64,000 bases of DNA from Brienomyrus brachyistius (Eukaryota > Chordata > Actinopteri > Osteoglossiformes > Mormyridae), in assembly GCF_023856365.1 (NCBI RefSeq), contig NC_064548.1:7427642-7491641 (forward strand). The letters are read 5' to 3'. Numbering within the stretch: the first letter of the stretch is position 1; every line of letters starts with the position of its first letter. The notes under the pieces are model-generated. The model was not told where the DNA came from, searched no databases, and saw only the letters and a program-made list of their open reading frames with translations. Below are positions 22,190 through 34,095 of this stretch, in pieces. Position numbers and translations under genes: made by a program.

Positions 22190-23560
22190 AGCAGGCAGCA
22201 GCGCAGTTCCCATAATACGGCTACAGTAGGAAAATCAGCCACAGCGCGGTTCTCATGCTTCAGCTGCTGCAGGCAGAACAGTGACAGTGCGGTTTTCATG
22301 GTATGGCTGCAGTGTATTTCACACAGTATGGCCGCAGCGTAGTTCAGACAGTATGGCCGCAGCATAGTTCAGACAGTATGGCCGCAGTGTATTTCACACA
22401 GTATGGCCGCAGTGTAGTTCTCATAGTGTGACCGCAGCGTAGATCTCATAGTATGGCCGCAGTGCAGTTCTCACAGTATGGTCACAGCGCAGTTCACACA
22501 GTATGGCCATAACATATTTCTCATAGTATGGCCACAGCGCAGTTCTCACAGTACGGCCACAGCGTAGTTCTCACAGTACAGCCACTGCGCAGTTCTCACA
22601 GTATGGCCGCAACACAGTTCTCACAGTACGGCCGCAGTGTAGTTCTCACAGTACGGCCGCAGCGTAGTTTTCATAGTATGGCCACTGCGCAGTTCTCACA
22701 GTATGGCCGCAATGCAGTTCTCACAGTACAGCTGCAGCGTAGTTCTCACAGTATGGTCACAGCATAGTTTTCAAAGTACGCCCGCAGCACAGTTCTCATA
22801 GTACAGCCGCAGCTCAGTTCTCATAATACGCCCACAGCGCAGTTCTCACAGGAAGGCCGCAGTGCAGTTCTCATAGTATGGCTGCGGTATAATTCTCACA
22901 GTAGGGCAGCAGCGCAGTTCTCACAGTACGGCGGCAGTGCAGTTTTCAAAGTACAGCCGCAGTGCGATTCTCATGGTATAGCTGCTGAAGGCAGAGCAGC
23001 AGCAGCATGGTTTCCATGCTTCCAGTAGAAAGAGGAGCTGCAGCTCAGTTCGTTGCGCAGTTCCCATGATATAGCTGCTGAAGGCAGAGCGGTGGCAGCA
23101 TGGAAAGAGGAGCTGCAGCTCGGTTCTCATAGTATGACTGAAGCGGGTGGAGGGAATGCAATTTTCATTATATGACAGCAGGCAGCAAGGCAACAGCACA
23201 GTTCTCATGGTTCAGCTGCTGCAGGCAGAGCAGTGACAGTGCGGTTCTCATGGTATGGCTGCAGAATCCAGAGCAGCTAAGTACTGATAGAATGGCCGCA
23301 GTGGGCAGAGCAGCCACAGCTCAATTCTCACAGTACATCCGCAGTATAGTTCTCACAGTACATCCGCAGTATAGTTCTCACAGTACATCCGCAGTATAGT
23401 TCTCACAGTACAGCCGCAGCTCAGTTCTCACAGCATGGCTGCAGCGCAGTTTTAACAGTACAGCCGCAGTGCGATTCTCATGGTATAGCTGCTGAAAGCA
23501 GAGCAGCAGCAGCATGGTTTCCATGCTTCCAGTAGAAAGAGGAGCTGCAGCTCAGTTCCC
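22190..23560. repeat. 25-bp minisatellite with a duplicated cassette
   Basis: About 50 units of the form AGTATGGCCGCAGYGYAGTTCTCAC occur. A non-array cassette of about 97 bases (GATTCTCATGGTATAGCTGC through GAGGAGCTGCAGCTCAGTT) occurs at 22951-23047 and again at 23458-23554, an offset of 507 bases. A longer segment of units was therefore duplicated as a block. Frames such as 22528-22767 cycle every 75 bases and are not genes. Confidence 0.95.
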
Positions 23561-24359
23561 ATGGTACAGTTGCAGCAGGCAGACCAGCTTCTTCCACCCA
23601 AAAATGTGGCGTTAAATTCGCACAGGAAACATGGAGGGTAGGAGAGGAGTTGCGGAAATGGAGATTTAACTAACCCAGAAGTAAACATGCCCCCCGCATC
23701 CCACCCCCCCAACCCGTGCTCCACGCCAACGTGTTTACCCAAGGAAATGAGTTACGGGCCGACATGGGCCCCTGTGCTGCCCCCCGTCCATCGCCAAGAC
23801 ACTGCCCCTTCCTCAGATCCGAGAACAGCCGATTAGAACAGGAGAGGCCACACGGCACCCATACGCGACGCGATGTTTATAATGGCAGCATTATTGGCAG
23901 CGTGGATCAGGACATGGGGTGGGGGGGGGGCTCATACAAGGCTACTGCCACGGCAATTGTTATGAGGAGACTCGTATGGGAACATAATCCCTTGGAGGAG
24001 AACAAAGGTCACAGCTCACAGGACACCCTCAGCCCGCGTCCTCTTAATCCGCTTCTTTTTGGTACTTACTGGTCCAAACACCCCCCCCCCCTTAAGGCGC
24101 CGTGCAACATGCTGTTTTGTTCAGGGAAGCTGGCCGCCCCCACCCCCCATCTGAGAAAAGGCCCGTACGCCCTGCCCTGCGTGCCCCATTTTGCCCAAGC
24201 AGAGGGGGGCCCGTGGCGCTCGTTAAACCCCATAAGGATCTGCTACCATCCGCAGTTAGGAATTCGCGGCTTGGGGGGGGAGAGGGCCCCCCCTGGGATC
24301 TGAGCTGACAGTAATGAAGCAAAACACAGAATGACATCAGAGAAGGTCTGAACAAACAG
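23561..24359. other. intergenic, nothing recognised
   Basis: No credible gene. The 195-residue plus frame 23716-24303 lies in GC-rich sequence and has no recognisable domain. Confidence 0.5.
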
Positions 24360-24600
24360 CTTATTACAGATTAAGCTGCTTCACCGGCCTTAAACGCGCA
24401 ACACGTTCCCTCCACAGGGTTTATATCACCTCCAGTTCTGCGGCTTCAGCCCGACTCTGTAGGAAATCCACGTCGATATTCATGCCGCTTCCTGCCGAAC
24501 GCAGGCCAGGGAGAGAAAGGAAGGCAGTTCATTTGCATAATTCATGCATTTTCTTTGCTCATTAGTTTGCTGTTGCTATGCTAGTCAGTGCCCCCACAGG
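24360..24600. promoter_or_regulatory. candidate conserved noncoding element with octamer
   Basis: The block contains ATTTGCAT (24531-24538), a perfect POU octamer, followed by AATTCATGCATTTTC and GCTCATTAGTTTGC. It is unique sequence between GC-rich flanks. Motif-based only. Confidence 0.25.
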
Positions 24601-24954
24601 TTCTCTGTTGGCGGGAGGGGGGGGGGGGAGCAGCTTTATCATTTAGGGCTGCTGGGGAACCACGGGAATACCATTGTCTTGGGAGAGGGGCATTTACCAT
24701 ATGGAGGTACTATATCTCGTTTGCCCAGACCCTGAGCCAAATGGAAACTCGCCACCTGTGCCTGGGAACGTGAGTAGCAGGTATTATCTGAAGATGTGTA
24801 GCTGTAATTGCCAGGAGGGCCTGCCTAGTGAGGTGAGAATGTGTGAGCACCTGGGTGCCGTCTTGTTGCAGCACAACGTGCATCAAATGGCAATGGGGGG
24901 CTGCCATCGTACGCCTCTCCACCCCGGGGGTCATCCCAGTCCAGCTTCCCTACA
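24601..24954. other. intergenic, nothing recognised
   Basis: G run at about 24620-24630. No gene recognised. Confidence 0.5.
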
Positions 24955-25195
24955 ACCCCCACCTCAGCCTCTCTGCCCCTTTACTCTGTACCTCTGCCCC
25001 TTCACCCCACATCTCAACCCCTACACCCTGCACCTCAGCCCTTCTGCCCTAATACCCCACATCTCAGCTGAGGCACAGGAGGTAGGAGCTGAGGCACAGG
25101 GTGTAGGAGCTGAGTTACAGGGAATAGGGGCTGAGGTGTAGAGGTGTAGAGGCTGAGGCGTAGAGGCTTAGGCCTAGGGTGTAGGGGCTGGGGAG
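24955..25195. repeat. palindromic minisatellite
   Basis: The left arm is C-rich (CCTCAGCC, CCCCTACACCCTGCACCTCAG) and the right arm is G-rich (GCTGAGGCACAGGGTGTAGG, GGGGCTGAGGTGTAG). They meet at the perfect palindrome CTCAGCTGAG (25063-25072). The arms are imperfect reverse complements built from a unit of about 20 bases, so the whole is an inverted duplication of a minisatellite capable of an imperfect hairpin or cruciform. Confidence 0.75.
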
Positions 25196-26569
25196 TGCCT
25201 CAGTCAGCCTGCTGTGTGCAGGATTACCAAAACGGCGTGGCAGTTCCTGTCCGCTATCAAAATGAAGGTACGAAGTGAGGTGCATCCCGGGAGTGCCTGG
25301 GGTCCTGTACCGGGGGGCCCACATGGGGCGTCCCTCCATGGGACAGGAGCCAGAGTGCCCCCGAGGGCTCGAATCCCAACAGGAACAAAAGGGGGCTCCA
25401 TGTCTGACACGCTGGAGCACAGAGAGTGTGGCGCGGGCCGCGGGGGGCCGCGGGGGGCTGCGGGGGGCCGCTGGGCAGATGAAAAGCGGCGCGCCCCCTA
25501 TGTCACTGTGATCCGGGCTCCTTTCAGGGCCTTGGGCTTTACAGAATCCCCTGGGAGGAGCCTGGGAGTCTTGGGACGATGACCCATGGAACTCCCTCCC
25601 CCGACTTCCCCCAGAAGGGTGCTCAGGTCACTTGTCACTTGTGAAGCAAAAAATTAAATAATAAAGAAATCATCCATAAAAAGGCAGGTTTCCCTTTGTC
25701 AAGGGAAATTAACCAGGCTGGGATTTACCCTGACCAGACAGGAGCGGCACCGCTGCCAGTGAGAGAGATGGTTGCCTCATTCCTTTGCTTAATCCCGTCA
25801 GCTCGCATTCTGCAAACTCACTCATGTGTTTAAAGGGGGAGCCCCCGCACTGACACGGTATGCAGACGCAGGACGCAGACGCAGACGCAGCAAGCAGACA
25901 CGGCACGCTGCAGCCACAGAAAGTGTCTGAACACTCCAGGCCCTGTTGCTGAAACGGGGAACTAATCTCAGGACCTAAAAATCTTTAAATGACCATTAGA
26001 GGACTGGTGGACAGTCTGTGACTCTGTCAGTGCTGGGTTCAAGGGGCTGATTGAGGGGAGCAGGTGGATGTGGACTGCAGGCTGACCGGTCTGAAGAGGC
26101 TTCCGATAAGGTTACCTCTAATGAGAGCTTGACATTCACACCATGATCATTCCAGGATTGTGATTTGTCCTGGAAGATGAAAAGTTTAAAGCCCAAAACA
26201 TGTTTCATGACTTGGAAAATGCAGTGACCTCCATGTTAGTATTCAGACAGCATCTCGCATGTAGACAACACAGAATTACATACACAAACCAATAAATTCA
26301 ATAAAACATTGCAAGAATATATTTTTTATGAGGCAAACTGCTGAGAGCGACCCTGTACAACAGCCTGGTACAGCCACTGTCAAGCTCATTTAGAGAATGG
26401 GGCTTGTCCTTGTTTTTCTGGATATTTGCGGATTCTTTCAAGGTCTTGGGCAGTTGTGAAAGGTACTATAAAGCTTCTCAGAGTGGCCCAAGCCTGTAGG
26501 CATCGTTAAACACAGTTAAACGCTTGGACCCTTTCAAAGTGGATTACATCAGGTCAGGTTAATTTGACC
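25196..26569. other. intergenic with a GC-rich short repeat
   Basis: No gene recognised. At 25435-25475 there is a short GC repeat (GCCGCGGGGG, about 11-12-base period, 3-4 copies) with G-quadruplex potential. At 25860-25895 there is a GACGCAGACGCAG hexamer-like tract. Confidence 0.5.
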
Positions 26570-26835
26570 CAAAATTATCCTTGACATATGTTTAACCATT
26601 CGGTTAATGCTCCAGAAGTAAAACTTATTAAGGGCCGATGTCAGAGAGGTCACGAAGGTCGGGGACCTCTGCATTGTAAGCACTCAGCGGTTAGAACAAA
26701 ACACATACTGACCCTGATTCAAATGCATTTCAAGCACTCAAGAGTCACTGCCAGATGCAATGATGCCGTTTACAACTTGTTGGGATTATTAACAGCTATT
26801 GGGATTATTGATTTTTTTTTTTTTTCAGTTATGTG
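26570..26835. promoter_or_regulatory. candidate conserved noncoding element
   Basis: A unique AT-richer block contains CCATTCGGTTAATGCTCC, GTTGGGATTATTAACAGC and TTGGGATTATTGA (two bicoid-type GGATTA cores), ending in a T run plus CAG. The T-run/CAG resembles a splice acceptor, but no coding exon follows. Confidence 0.25.
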
Positions 26836-28512
26836 TCCATGCCATCCTGCTGTGTCCTGGGTCACTCCACTCTGCCACACCACCTTGCACCCCCACAAAT
26901 GGTGGGACCCACAACAGGGTGACTCTCCTCCCTGATGTGGCAAATGAGAGACGAAAGCAAAGGGTACGGCAGGCGAACGAGTGCCGAGGGCCTGGCCTGG
27001 CCCAGCCAGGAGCTTATTGCAGCCCAAATGGCGGCCTTTCTTTGTTCAGCTTTCAGAGAAACGCAAACCAGGTGTGTACCTCTGTGCCTCGGGTCCAAGC
27101 TGATCAAAAATAAAATTTGACATTGGGGAATCACACAGAGTGACTGAAGCCATAGGAGCCACACTCAGGGGCCAGCAAAGCCCTGATGTTACCAGCAGTT
27201 AAAACAGGCGATAGCAACTCGTATCGGCTTGTTTCCCGCCCACGCTGAGTAGCCGAAAACAAGATGCATGGCAACCAGACAAAACAGTCAGTTTCGCAGG
27301 TGGCCACACAGACCGCATCTGTCCCCGCGACACAACCGCAGCAGAATATCAGCACGAGAGAGTGAAGGAAAGTTCATCCAGAGCCGTCGCAGTGTGACTC
27401 CTGATTGCTTGGCTAATGAGATCTAGCTTAAGGTTTAGCGATGGATTGGAGAGGCGCCGAATGCGGCAAGCGGCATAAATCCAGCGCATGACCAGGGTAT
27501 GCTGCGGCAGCAAAGCATGGGCAGCAAAGCATTCCCCATGGGCTCAGAGATGCACCTCCCATTCCTTCAGTGTTTTCCTGGCGCCATGTGATATCTCAAC
27601 TTTACTGGAGCACATACGGGTTCCTGTGAAAGGTGGGGTTGTCAACGTTGAGTGATTGGAGGACAGAGAATGGGGGGCAGAGCCGTCTGTGGGCCTGGAG
27701 CGTGGCTGCGTGATAGCCATCGCTTTAATGTGGCCAAACAGGCACATGAAAGGCGCACCGGCCAGGACTACAGAGTGGAGAACACACCCGGACGAGGGCG
27801 CCGCCCCCACAAACACGTGAAACATGCGCACGGGCCGCCGCCCACGGATGTACACGCACACACCATATACAGAAGGGACGGGAGGGCTGGCTGTACAGAA
27901 CATCACTGGAAGGGAGGGGTGGGGTTCTGAAGAATCTGGCAGAACAATGCAGGAGGGGACCAGTGTTATCTGAGACTCTTTCACTGCTTAAATGACCTTG
28001 AATGAGCTTCATATTGATGTAGGACGGATATCCCCCCCCCCCCCCCCACCCCTGCCCGCTCACTGTGTGTTTGCTCAGGATCCTGTGAAGGGGGTGCGGG
28101 CCGTTCTGTACACACACTGGCTCAGCCACGTACGGAACCCTCACACGATGAGGCTGAAATACCTCAGCACCACCGTCTATGAATCACCTTTCCACGGCTC
28201 GGGAAACCCCTCCACCCACGGGCCACATGCTCCATGCCTCCATCCAGGTGAAGGACGGCTTCGCCTCAGTGTTCGCATTTCAGTGCTAACTTAATGTTGA
28301 TGGTGTTAAATAGAAATGTGGCCACCAACCAGGATAACTCTCTTACCCGCCTAGATCTAAATACAATTAAATTTAACAGAATTTCACAATGAACCTTGGT
28401 AAAATGTTTGATGTTACATTTTTTTGTTAAAAAACAAATCAAACATTTTACAATTCATACTCAACCAACCAATGTTCTCATTTTTTAGCACAAAATCTTG
28501 TGACTTATCAAC
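26836..28512. other. intergenic, nothing recognised
   Basis: No credible gene. There is a 16-C run at 28032-28047. Overlapping frames 27544-28144 carry no domain. Confidence 0.5.
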
Positions 28513-29152
28513 AGGCACTTTCCCACTGGAGTTCCTATGCTGTCTCGACCGGGAACTTTTATAACTCCTGGACACTTTCATGTGTTGCTTTCCCACCATA
28601 CAACAGGAACTGGAACCTTTATGAGAACAAGCATGGGAGACACAAAAAGCTTGTAGGTTAATTAAACAAATTGTGTCCCATATTGGTTCAAAATGGGACA
28701 CTGCATTTTGCATATATCTTATTTATACAGCCTGCAACATGTTTATAATTCATTATTAAATCTGGCCAGCACCAGCAGACAGATCTTTCATTTTCCACAT
28801 AATAAAAAATGATGTAACATTATTCTGCCAATAAGCGCTGCAAGATTTGCCACCTAAAAACATTTCCTGAAGCATAAATATGGTGATGGAAGCAACAAGG
28901 GTATTAATTACTGCATTAAATGTAATCAAGGCACAAAAGCTATTTCATCTGCTCAATTTTTGCTCCCCTACTTCCACCTCTTTTCTCTGCACTTTCAGCA
29001 ACGTACTTCGTGTTGAAAGTACCTTGATGTAGGGACTAAGACATGATTTGGGAACTGCCTCTGTGGAATTACAATCCAGTTGAGTTCCTGGGGTGTGAAC
29101 GGATCAAAAGTTCCTGGTTCCGGAAGAAAGTTCCTGTGGTCAGAAAGCGCCT
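28513..29152. mobile_element. MITE, PIF/Harbinger-like, copy A
   Basis: The left end AGGCACTTTCCCACTGGAG and the reverse complement of the right end, AGGCGCTTTCTGACCACAG, are imperfect terminal inverted repeats. The element is flanked by the 3-base direct repeat AAC (28510-28512 and 29153-29155). The ends are rich in GGAAC/GTTCC motifs. There is no transposase. A 3-base target duplication suggests PIF/Harbinger, but the superfamily is inferred. It is partly related to 38350-39115. Confidence 0.65.
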
Positions 29153-30039
29153 AACAATACCAGGGCTACTCGAGTCACTTAGCTGATGCACAGATGAGTC
29201 TGGAGTGTCCTGGGATTTCTTGAGAATATCTGCTGAGGATCTCCTATGACCATGTAATAATCATACCCATACTGTGTGAACGAATCCTTACAAGATGTGT
29301 GAAAGTGCCCAAATTTTGCCCGTGACGCTGTTTACCTTACAGCTGTGCGCTGCAACAGCCTGTGTCAGGGCCAGAGGTGGTACGCTAAGGGAGATATAAA
29401 GGTAAACTGAAAGCTGAATCACGCCAGTACCGCAGTCGCTGCATTCGGCCGTGAGGTCCAAATGGGCTATCCCTGTCTGGTACAGTGATCGCCATGCTTC
29501 CACCTGGCCTGGGCCCTGAGGTGGCAGACACAGAGCCTCTGCTTTTGATGATGCCCCCTGTGATCTGTAAACCATTTCAGCTGAATCAGCCCCACTGTAG
29601 CGGTAAATGACTAGGCCATAGAAATCACCATGATAAGAACTAATGTGGGGCTCGGCGTGGCTCAAGGTCAGGGCCTAGTGGACTGTGGACAAAGCTGGGC
29701 TCTTAGGCTCCCTCGTCACCGGTGACCTTATGACCCCAGGCTGGGCTCGCCGTCCCTCCAGGCGCCGCTTCTGCGTTCGGAGGCCATAACATCCCCCCCC
29801 CCGCCACTGAGCCAACGACAGATTCCCACTCTCAGCATACATGTGCAGAGGAGGAGTTGGAGGATGGGTGGACAGTTACAGCAGCTACAGCAAGTCTCCC
29901 TCTGCTGAGAGAAGTCACGGAGAAACGTTTTCGCCGTTACAAGCAAACAAAGACACGGGAGATGGAACAGACCCTGATGCAGGAAATGCCGGGTAGCATG
30001 GCACTGCTAAGGGCACCTCCTGATCACTGACCACCGGTG
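29153..30039. other. intergenic, nothing recognised
   Basis: No credible gene. Minus frames 29288-29665 and 29728-29946 carry no domain. Confidence 0.5.
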
Positions 30040-30370
30040 GGAGTGCAGATGCTGCGTGTCATCAAAGAGCGTAAACGGCGTATTAATTAGCTGCTGTGCC
30101 ATTTCCCATGACTCCCTGGCCCAGAGCCCCATGGGCTGCCATTAGCTCCATGTGGTCCTGTGCTGTTCCTATCAGCAGCTCACCTCCCCAGTGGCACAGA
30201 CATTGAGACAGCGTAATTTGCACACCGTGTTTCCGAGTGGAAGTGCCCTGAGTCATCTAATGAACAGCGTTTATGTGGTTGACAAGGATCCGAAAGCTCT
30301 GTGCTCAACATAAAACGCATTCCTGCCACTTCCTCTGTTTAGCATTTTGCGATTTAAATTACACTCGAGT
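30040..30370. promoter_or_regulatory. candidate conserved noncoding element
   Basis: A unique block contains GCGTATTAATTAGCTGCTGT, GCTGCCATTAGCTCC and GAGTCATCTAATGAAC. It is repeat-free with balanced composition. Motif-based only. Confidence 0.25.
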
Positions 30371-30897
30371 TCCCAGCACACGGCAATATGATTGAAAACA
30401 TGCTCGTATGTCCCTTATATCAGTGTTACCCAGTGTGGTCCTTGGAAGCTGAGCAAACTTGGTCTTCCTTTGAAAACTCTGATACAACTTCATGAACACA
30501 GAAGCAAATATCGACAGAGATGGAAGATGAGGTGATGATATCTCTGGGATTGCATTGCTAATGCCATCAAATGCCATTTCCTGTGAGACCAATGATATCT
30601 TCAAAAAACATATTACTGTAAAATTGTGCTTTGCAGAATGACAATAAATCTTGTCTTATTGTAGGATATATTACAATGGAATGATTGTTATTCAGTGGAA
30701 AAGGGGGTTTGGCATGGGGGGGGGGGGGCTCACCTTAATCATCACAGACCACCCCTGTCCTCAAAGTCACTTATTCTCCCGTCAGTCACATTACAACTGT
30801 GACACCAGAACAAACATTTGTTTAACTTACCTCAGACTCATAAATCAATCAACGCTGAACTGGGCAACTATGGAAGATGTTGTATGGATGGATTGTT
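30371..30897. other. intergenic, possible LINE tail
   Basis: At 30624-30660 TGCTTTGCAGAATGACAATA followed by AATCTTGTCTTATTG resembles the polyadenylation tail of fish L2-like LINEs. No coding part of such an element was recognised upstream. There is a 13-G run at about 30716-30728. Confidence 0.4.
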
Positions 30898-30955
30898 AAA
30901 ATAATAAGAATAATTATTATCATTATTATTAATCATAATAATAATAATAATAAGT
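30898..30955. repeat. AAT/ATT microsatellite, palindromic
   Basis: AATAATAAGAATAATTATTA is followed by ATTATTATT and then (AAT)n, so the tract switches strand twice and can fold on itself. Confidence 0.9.
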
Positions 30956-30959
30956 GCCA

Positions 30960-31240
30960 TCTGGTGGATGTGGAACTCCTGGTGATCATGTAGATGGCAT
31001 TTCCCCATAACATCCTCTTCCACCTGAGCCTACAGGCTCCACTAAGTTGTGTTTATTGCTCTGACAATAGAGTCTATCCATCTTGTTGCTGGTCATCCTC
31101 TTCCTCTTTCAACTTTCATCATTTGCAAGCATCATGACCTTCTTCAAGCCGCTGGCTCTTCTTGTAATGTGCCCAAAATCCGACAGCTACAATCTGCTCC
31201 TTTGTGTTTGAGTGAACGTTCAGGGTGGATGCTAATTTAG
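30960..31240 (-). mobile_element. possible non-LTR retrotransposon C-terminal fragment
   Basis: Read on the minus strand with interruptions, it gives FGHITRRASGLKKVMMLAND and then KRKRMTSNKMDRL. This resembles the FGHxxR...GKRxRGRxxxxWLD motif near the C-terminus of some LINE-type polyproteins. It is heavily degraded and short, and the family is uncertain. Confidence 0.35.
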
Positions 31241-31659
31241 CTTTGAGCTGCAGCGATGAGAGTGAAAGGGCCAACACTGAGCCAAATCATGGGCCCAAGA
31301 TAAATGGTCTGCGTCAAACAATGAGCCTCAAAGGAATTAAAAAGGCCAAAAGTAGCAACAAATGAAGTATTTTCATCCCCGCAGCCCAAGTCCACTGCCA
31401 TTGGGGTCTCTGCCAAAACAAACAACTTGTTGAATAGAATGAGAATGATTATGCAGCATATAGCTTGACAGAGTTGACAGAAGAACATTTACTATTGGTA
31501 AATCCTCTATTAGGCTTGAGCCTCCCAGCAAAAACGTAATTGATAGTTTATGTTTACAATACTGTACGCAAATAAGTGTAGGCTGAAATGCTGAGGGCGC
31601 ATTTCAAAGGGCTGAAGCGTGTATGAGTGCCTGTACTCATCTTACACAAAGAACAGCAT

Positions 31660-32885
31660 GATTAAGACAAGAAAGATAACACTTTATTGATCCTACACTG
31701 GGGAAATATATTTGTTACAACACCCTATAGATAAAAAAGCAATAGAAAAAAACAGACCAAAAGATATTATAATAAACAGAAATAAACAAGAAAAATTAGC
31801 ACACGCAATTACACATATAGCACAGACAGATGAACCAAAACAGGTACAGATATCGCACCGAGTGACACAAATACACAAGTTACATATCTATGCAGTGGAT
31901 ACTTTATGATTTGTGAGCTTTAGGTGAGGTGTTGTAAAGTCTGATGGCTGATGGAAAGAAGGACCTGCAGAAGCGTTTCTTCTTGCATGTTGGATGAAGT
32001 AGTCAGGTGCTGAAGAAGCTTCATAATGCTCTCAGTGTCTTGTGCAGGGGGTCGGAGGGATTGTCCATAATGGATGTAAGTTTGGCCACCATCCTCCTCT
32101 CAGCCACCTCCTCAGTGGAGTCCAAAGAGCAGCCCAGGACAGAGCCAGCGCTCCTGATCAGCTTGTTCAGTCTCTTACTCTCCCTCTCTGAGCTTCCGCA
32201 TCCCCAGTAGACCACTGCGTAGAATATAGCAGATGCCACTATTGTGTCGTAAGAAGTCCTAAGCAGTGTCCTGCAGACACCGAAGGACCTGTATTCTCAG
32301 TAGGTGGAGATGTCGTCGGCCCTTCTTATACAGGGCATCTGTGTTATGTTACCAGTACAGTTTGCTGCTGATGTGAAAACCCAGGTATTTGTAAACAGAC
32401 ACAACCTCTACCTCCATTCCCAGAATGTTCACCGGTGCAGACAGAGTTGATTACCATCTCCTTTGTCTTATTTGCATTTATCAGGAGGGGATTCCCTCCA
32501 CACCACTCAAGTTACCAATGGCCTTCCTGCATTCCAGTCCTTTCCTCTTTGATATGTATCGACTAATGGAGGCATCATCAGAGAACTTCTGAAGGTGGCC
32601 GCTATCCGTGTTGTGACTGAAGTCCAATGTGAATAGTGTGAAAAGGAAGGGAGAGAGCACTATACCTTGCGGAGTTCCCATGCTGCAGACTGCCGCATCA
32701 GACAAACAGTTGCAAAGTTTCACATACTGCGGTCTGTTAGTGAGGTAGTCGATGATCCATGCAGAAAGATGACAATCCACCCCAGCTCCTTCCAGCTTTT
32801 CGCTCAGCAATGTTGCCTCTTGTGTTATGAATATGAAACAAGCTTTTTTTTCAGATGTCTGCCTTCCTTCAAATCTCAATCTTCA
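31660..32885 (-). mobile_element. L2-like LINE, truncated and broken
   Basis: The minus strand carries the 3' half of a LINE reverse-transcriptase frame. The part at 32481-32879 is open and shows LSAWIIDYLTNRPQYVKL, GTPQGIVLSPFLFTLF and the catalytic-box variant FSDDAS (about residue 100). Downstream, with frameshifts, come LLINANKTKEMVINS-like sequence, then 32021-32239 (WGCGSSERESKRLNKLIRSA, ERRMVAKLTSIMDN), then an FFPSAIRLYN-like end. A final GGATCAATAAAGTG lies near 31690-31705. This domain order is that of L2-clade elements in fish. It is 5'-truncated at about 32885 and not functional. Confidence 0.85.
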
Positions 32886-33004
32886 TGTACAATCTTAAAA
32901 CATTGGTAAAAAATGGTCAAACAAGGAAAGTTTTGTAAATTTATTGAGATTTGCAAGGTTCCATGGCGTGGAAGGGGTTCCTCAGGGGCCATAACTGTCG
33001 AGAA

Positions 33005-33245
33005 TGACCTGCCGCTAGGTCAGGTCGGCGCAACACTAAACTGACCTGCTCTGGGTCAGACGGTTGTGATGATAAAAGATGTTGCTGCTAGGTCAGGTCA
33101 CCGCAACGTTAGACCAATCTGCCTCTAGGTCAGGCCACCGTGACGTTAAACTGACCTGCTCTAGGTCAGACGGTAGTGATGCTAAACCAAATTGCTCCTA
33201 GGTCAGGCCATAGATGTTCTAAATTGACCTGCTCTAGGTCCTGTG
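33005..33245. repeat. about 37-bp minisatellite, 6 copies
   Basis: Units carrying CTAGGTCAGG(C/T)C alternate with CTCTRGGTCAGACGG units, starting near 33014, 33049, 33088, 33123, 33160 and 33196. Adjacent pairs form a 74-base period. The array directly abuts the 3' end of the LINE fragment at 33246-34095 and may be that element's 3' UTR repeat. Confidence 0.8.
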
Positions 33246-34095
33246 TAAAGAAGTACTTCCTCAAATTCATTTTAAAATGTTCTCCCACTAATTTCCACTT
33301 ATGGTCAAAGTTCTAGTATTTAAACTAATATTGAAATAGCCATTTGGCTGAACCGCATCCAGACCTGTTAGAATCTTATATACCTGGATCATGTCCCCCC
33401 TTAGTCTTCTTTGCTCGAGGCTAAACAGATCAGCTCAGCTAACCTCTCCTTATAAGCTGTTCCTCTAAGACCAGGAATCATTCTCGTAGCCCTTTGTTAC
33501 ACCCTTTATAAGGCAGCAATGCCTTTCTTAAGGTATGGTGACCAAAACTGCACACAATATTCAAGGTGGAGTCTTACCAAGGAATTATAGAATCATAGCA
33601 TCACATCCTATTGACCTTTTTTATTACTTCCCCACACAGGTGAGAGTGAGACATGGAAGCATCAACATACACACCGAGATCTTTCTCATAATCAGCTACC
33701 TTTATTTCAGTGGAACCCATAAAGTATCTGTACTTTATATTTCTGCTCCCTGCATGGATTACCTTACATTTATCTACATTAAATTTCATCTGCCAGGTAT
33801 CAGCCCAGTTGCTAATTAAATCAAGATTGCATTTAGTATCTGCTACACCACTCACCTTGGTTTCGTCTGCAAATTTAACCAATTTACTCAATGTATTGGT
33901 GTCAATATCATTAATGTAAATTAGGAATAGTAGTGGTCCTAAAATTGAACCCTGCAGTACCCCACTATGAATGCAGGCCCACTGTGACATTGTGCCTCTA
34001 ATAACTACTTGCTGCTTCCTGTTTGTTAACCAGTTTTCGATCCAAGCTGCTACAGTTCCTAAAATCCCTGCAGCTTTCAGCTTAAGCGAGAGCCA
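33246..34095 (-). mobile_element. LINE reverse-transcriptase fragment
   Basis: The minus strand from 34095 down encodes the C-terminal half of a non-LTR reverse transcriptase. It reads a WIENWLTNRKQQVVI-like stretch, then (in 33601-33990) SGVLQGSILGPLLFLIYIND, KFADETKVSG, WADTWQMKFNVDKCKVIHAG and EKDLGVYVDASMS. After a frame break come RGTAYKERLAEL, a DMIQVYKILTGLD-like stretch and LRKYFFTQ-type motifs near 33250-33480. The catalytic FADD is changed to FADE, and frameshifts confirm it is dead. It is a different clade from the neighbour at 31660-32885. A CR1/jockey-like clade is likely but not certain. Confidence 0.85.

Noticed and set aside
22190..23560. CRISPR-like regular repeats
   Set aside because: The repeats are head-to-tail without unique spacers, and the genome is vertebrate. 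Same reasoning for all other arrays here.
26805..26828. T run plus CAG resembling a splice acceptor
   Set aside because: No coding exon with a recognisable domain or matching donor follows.
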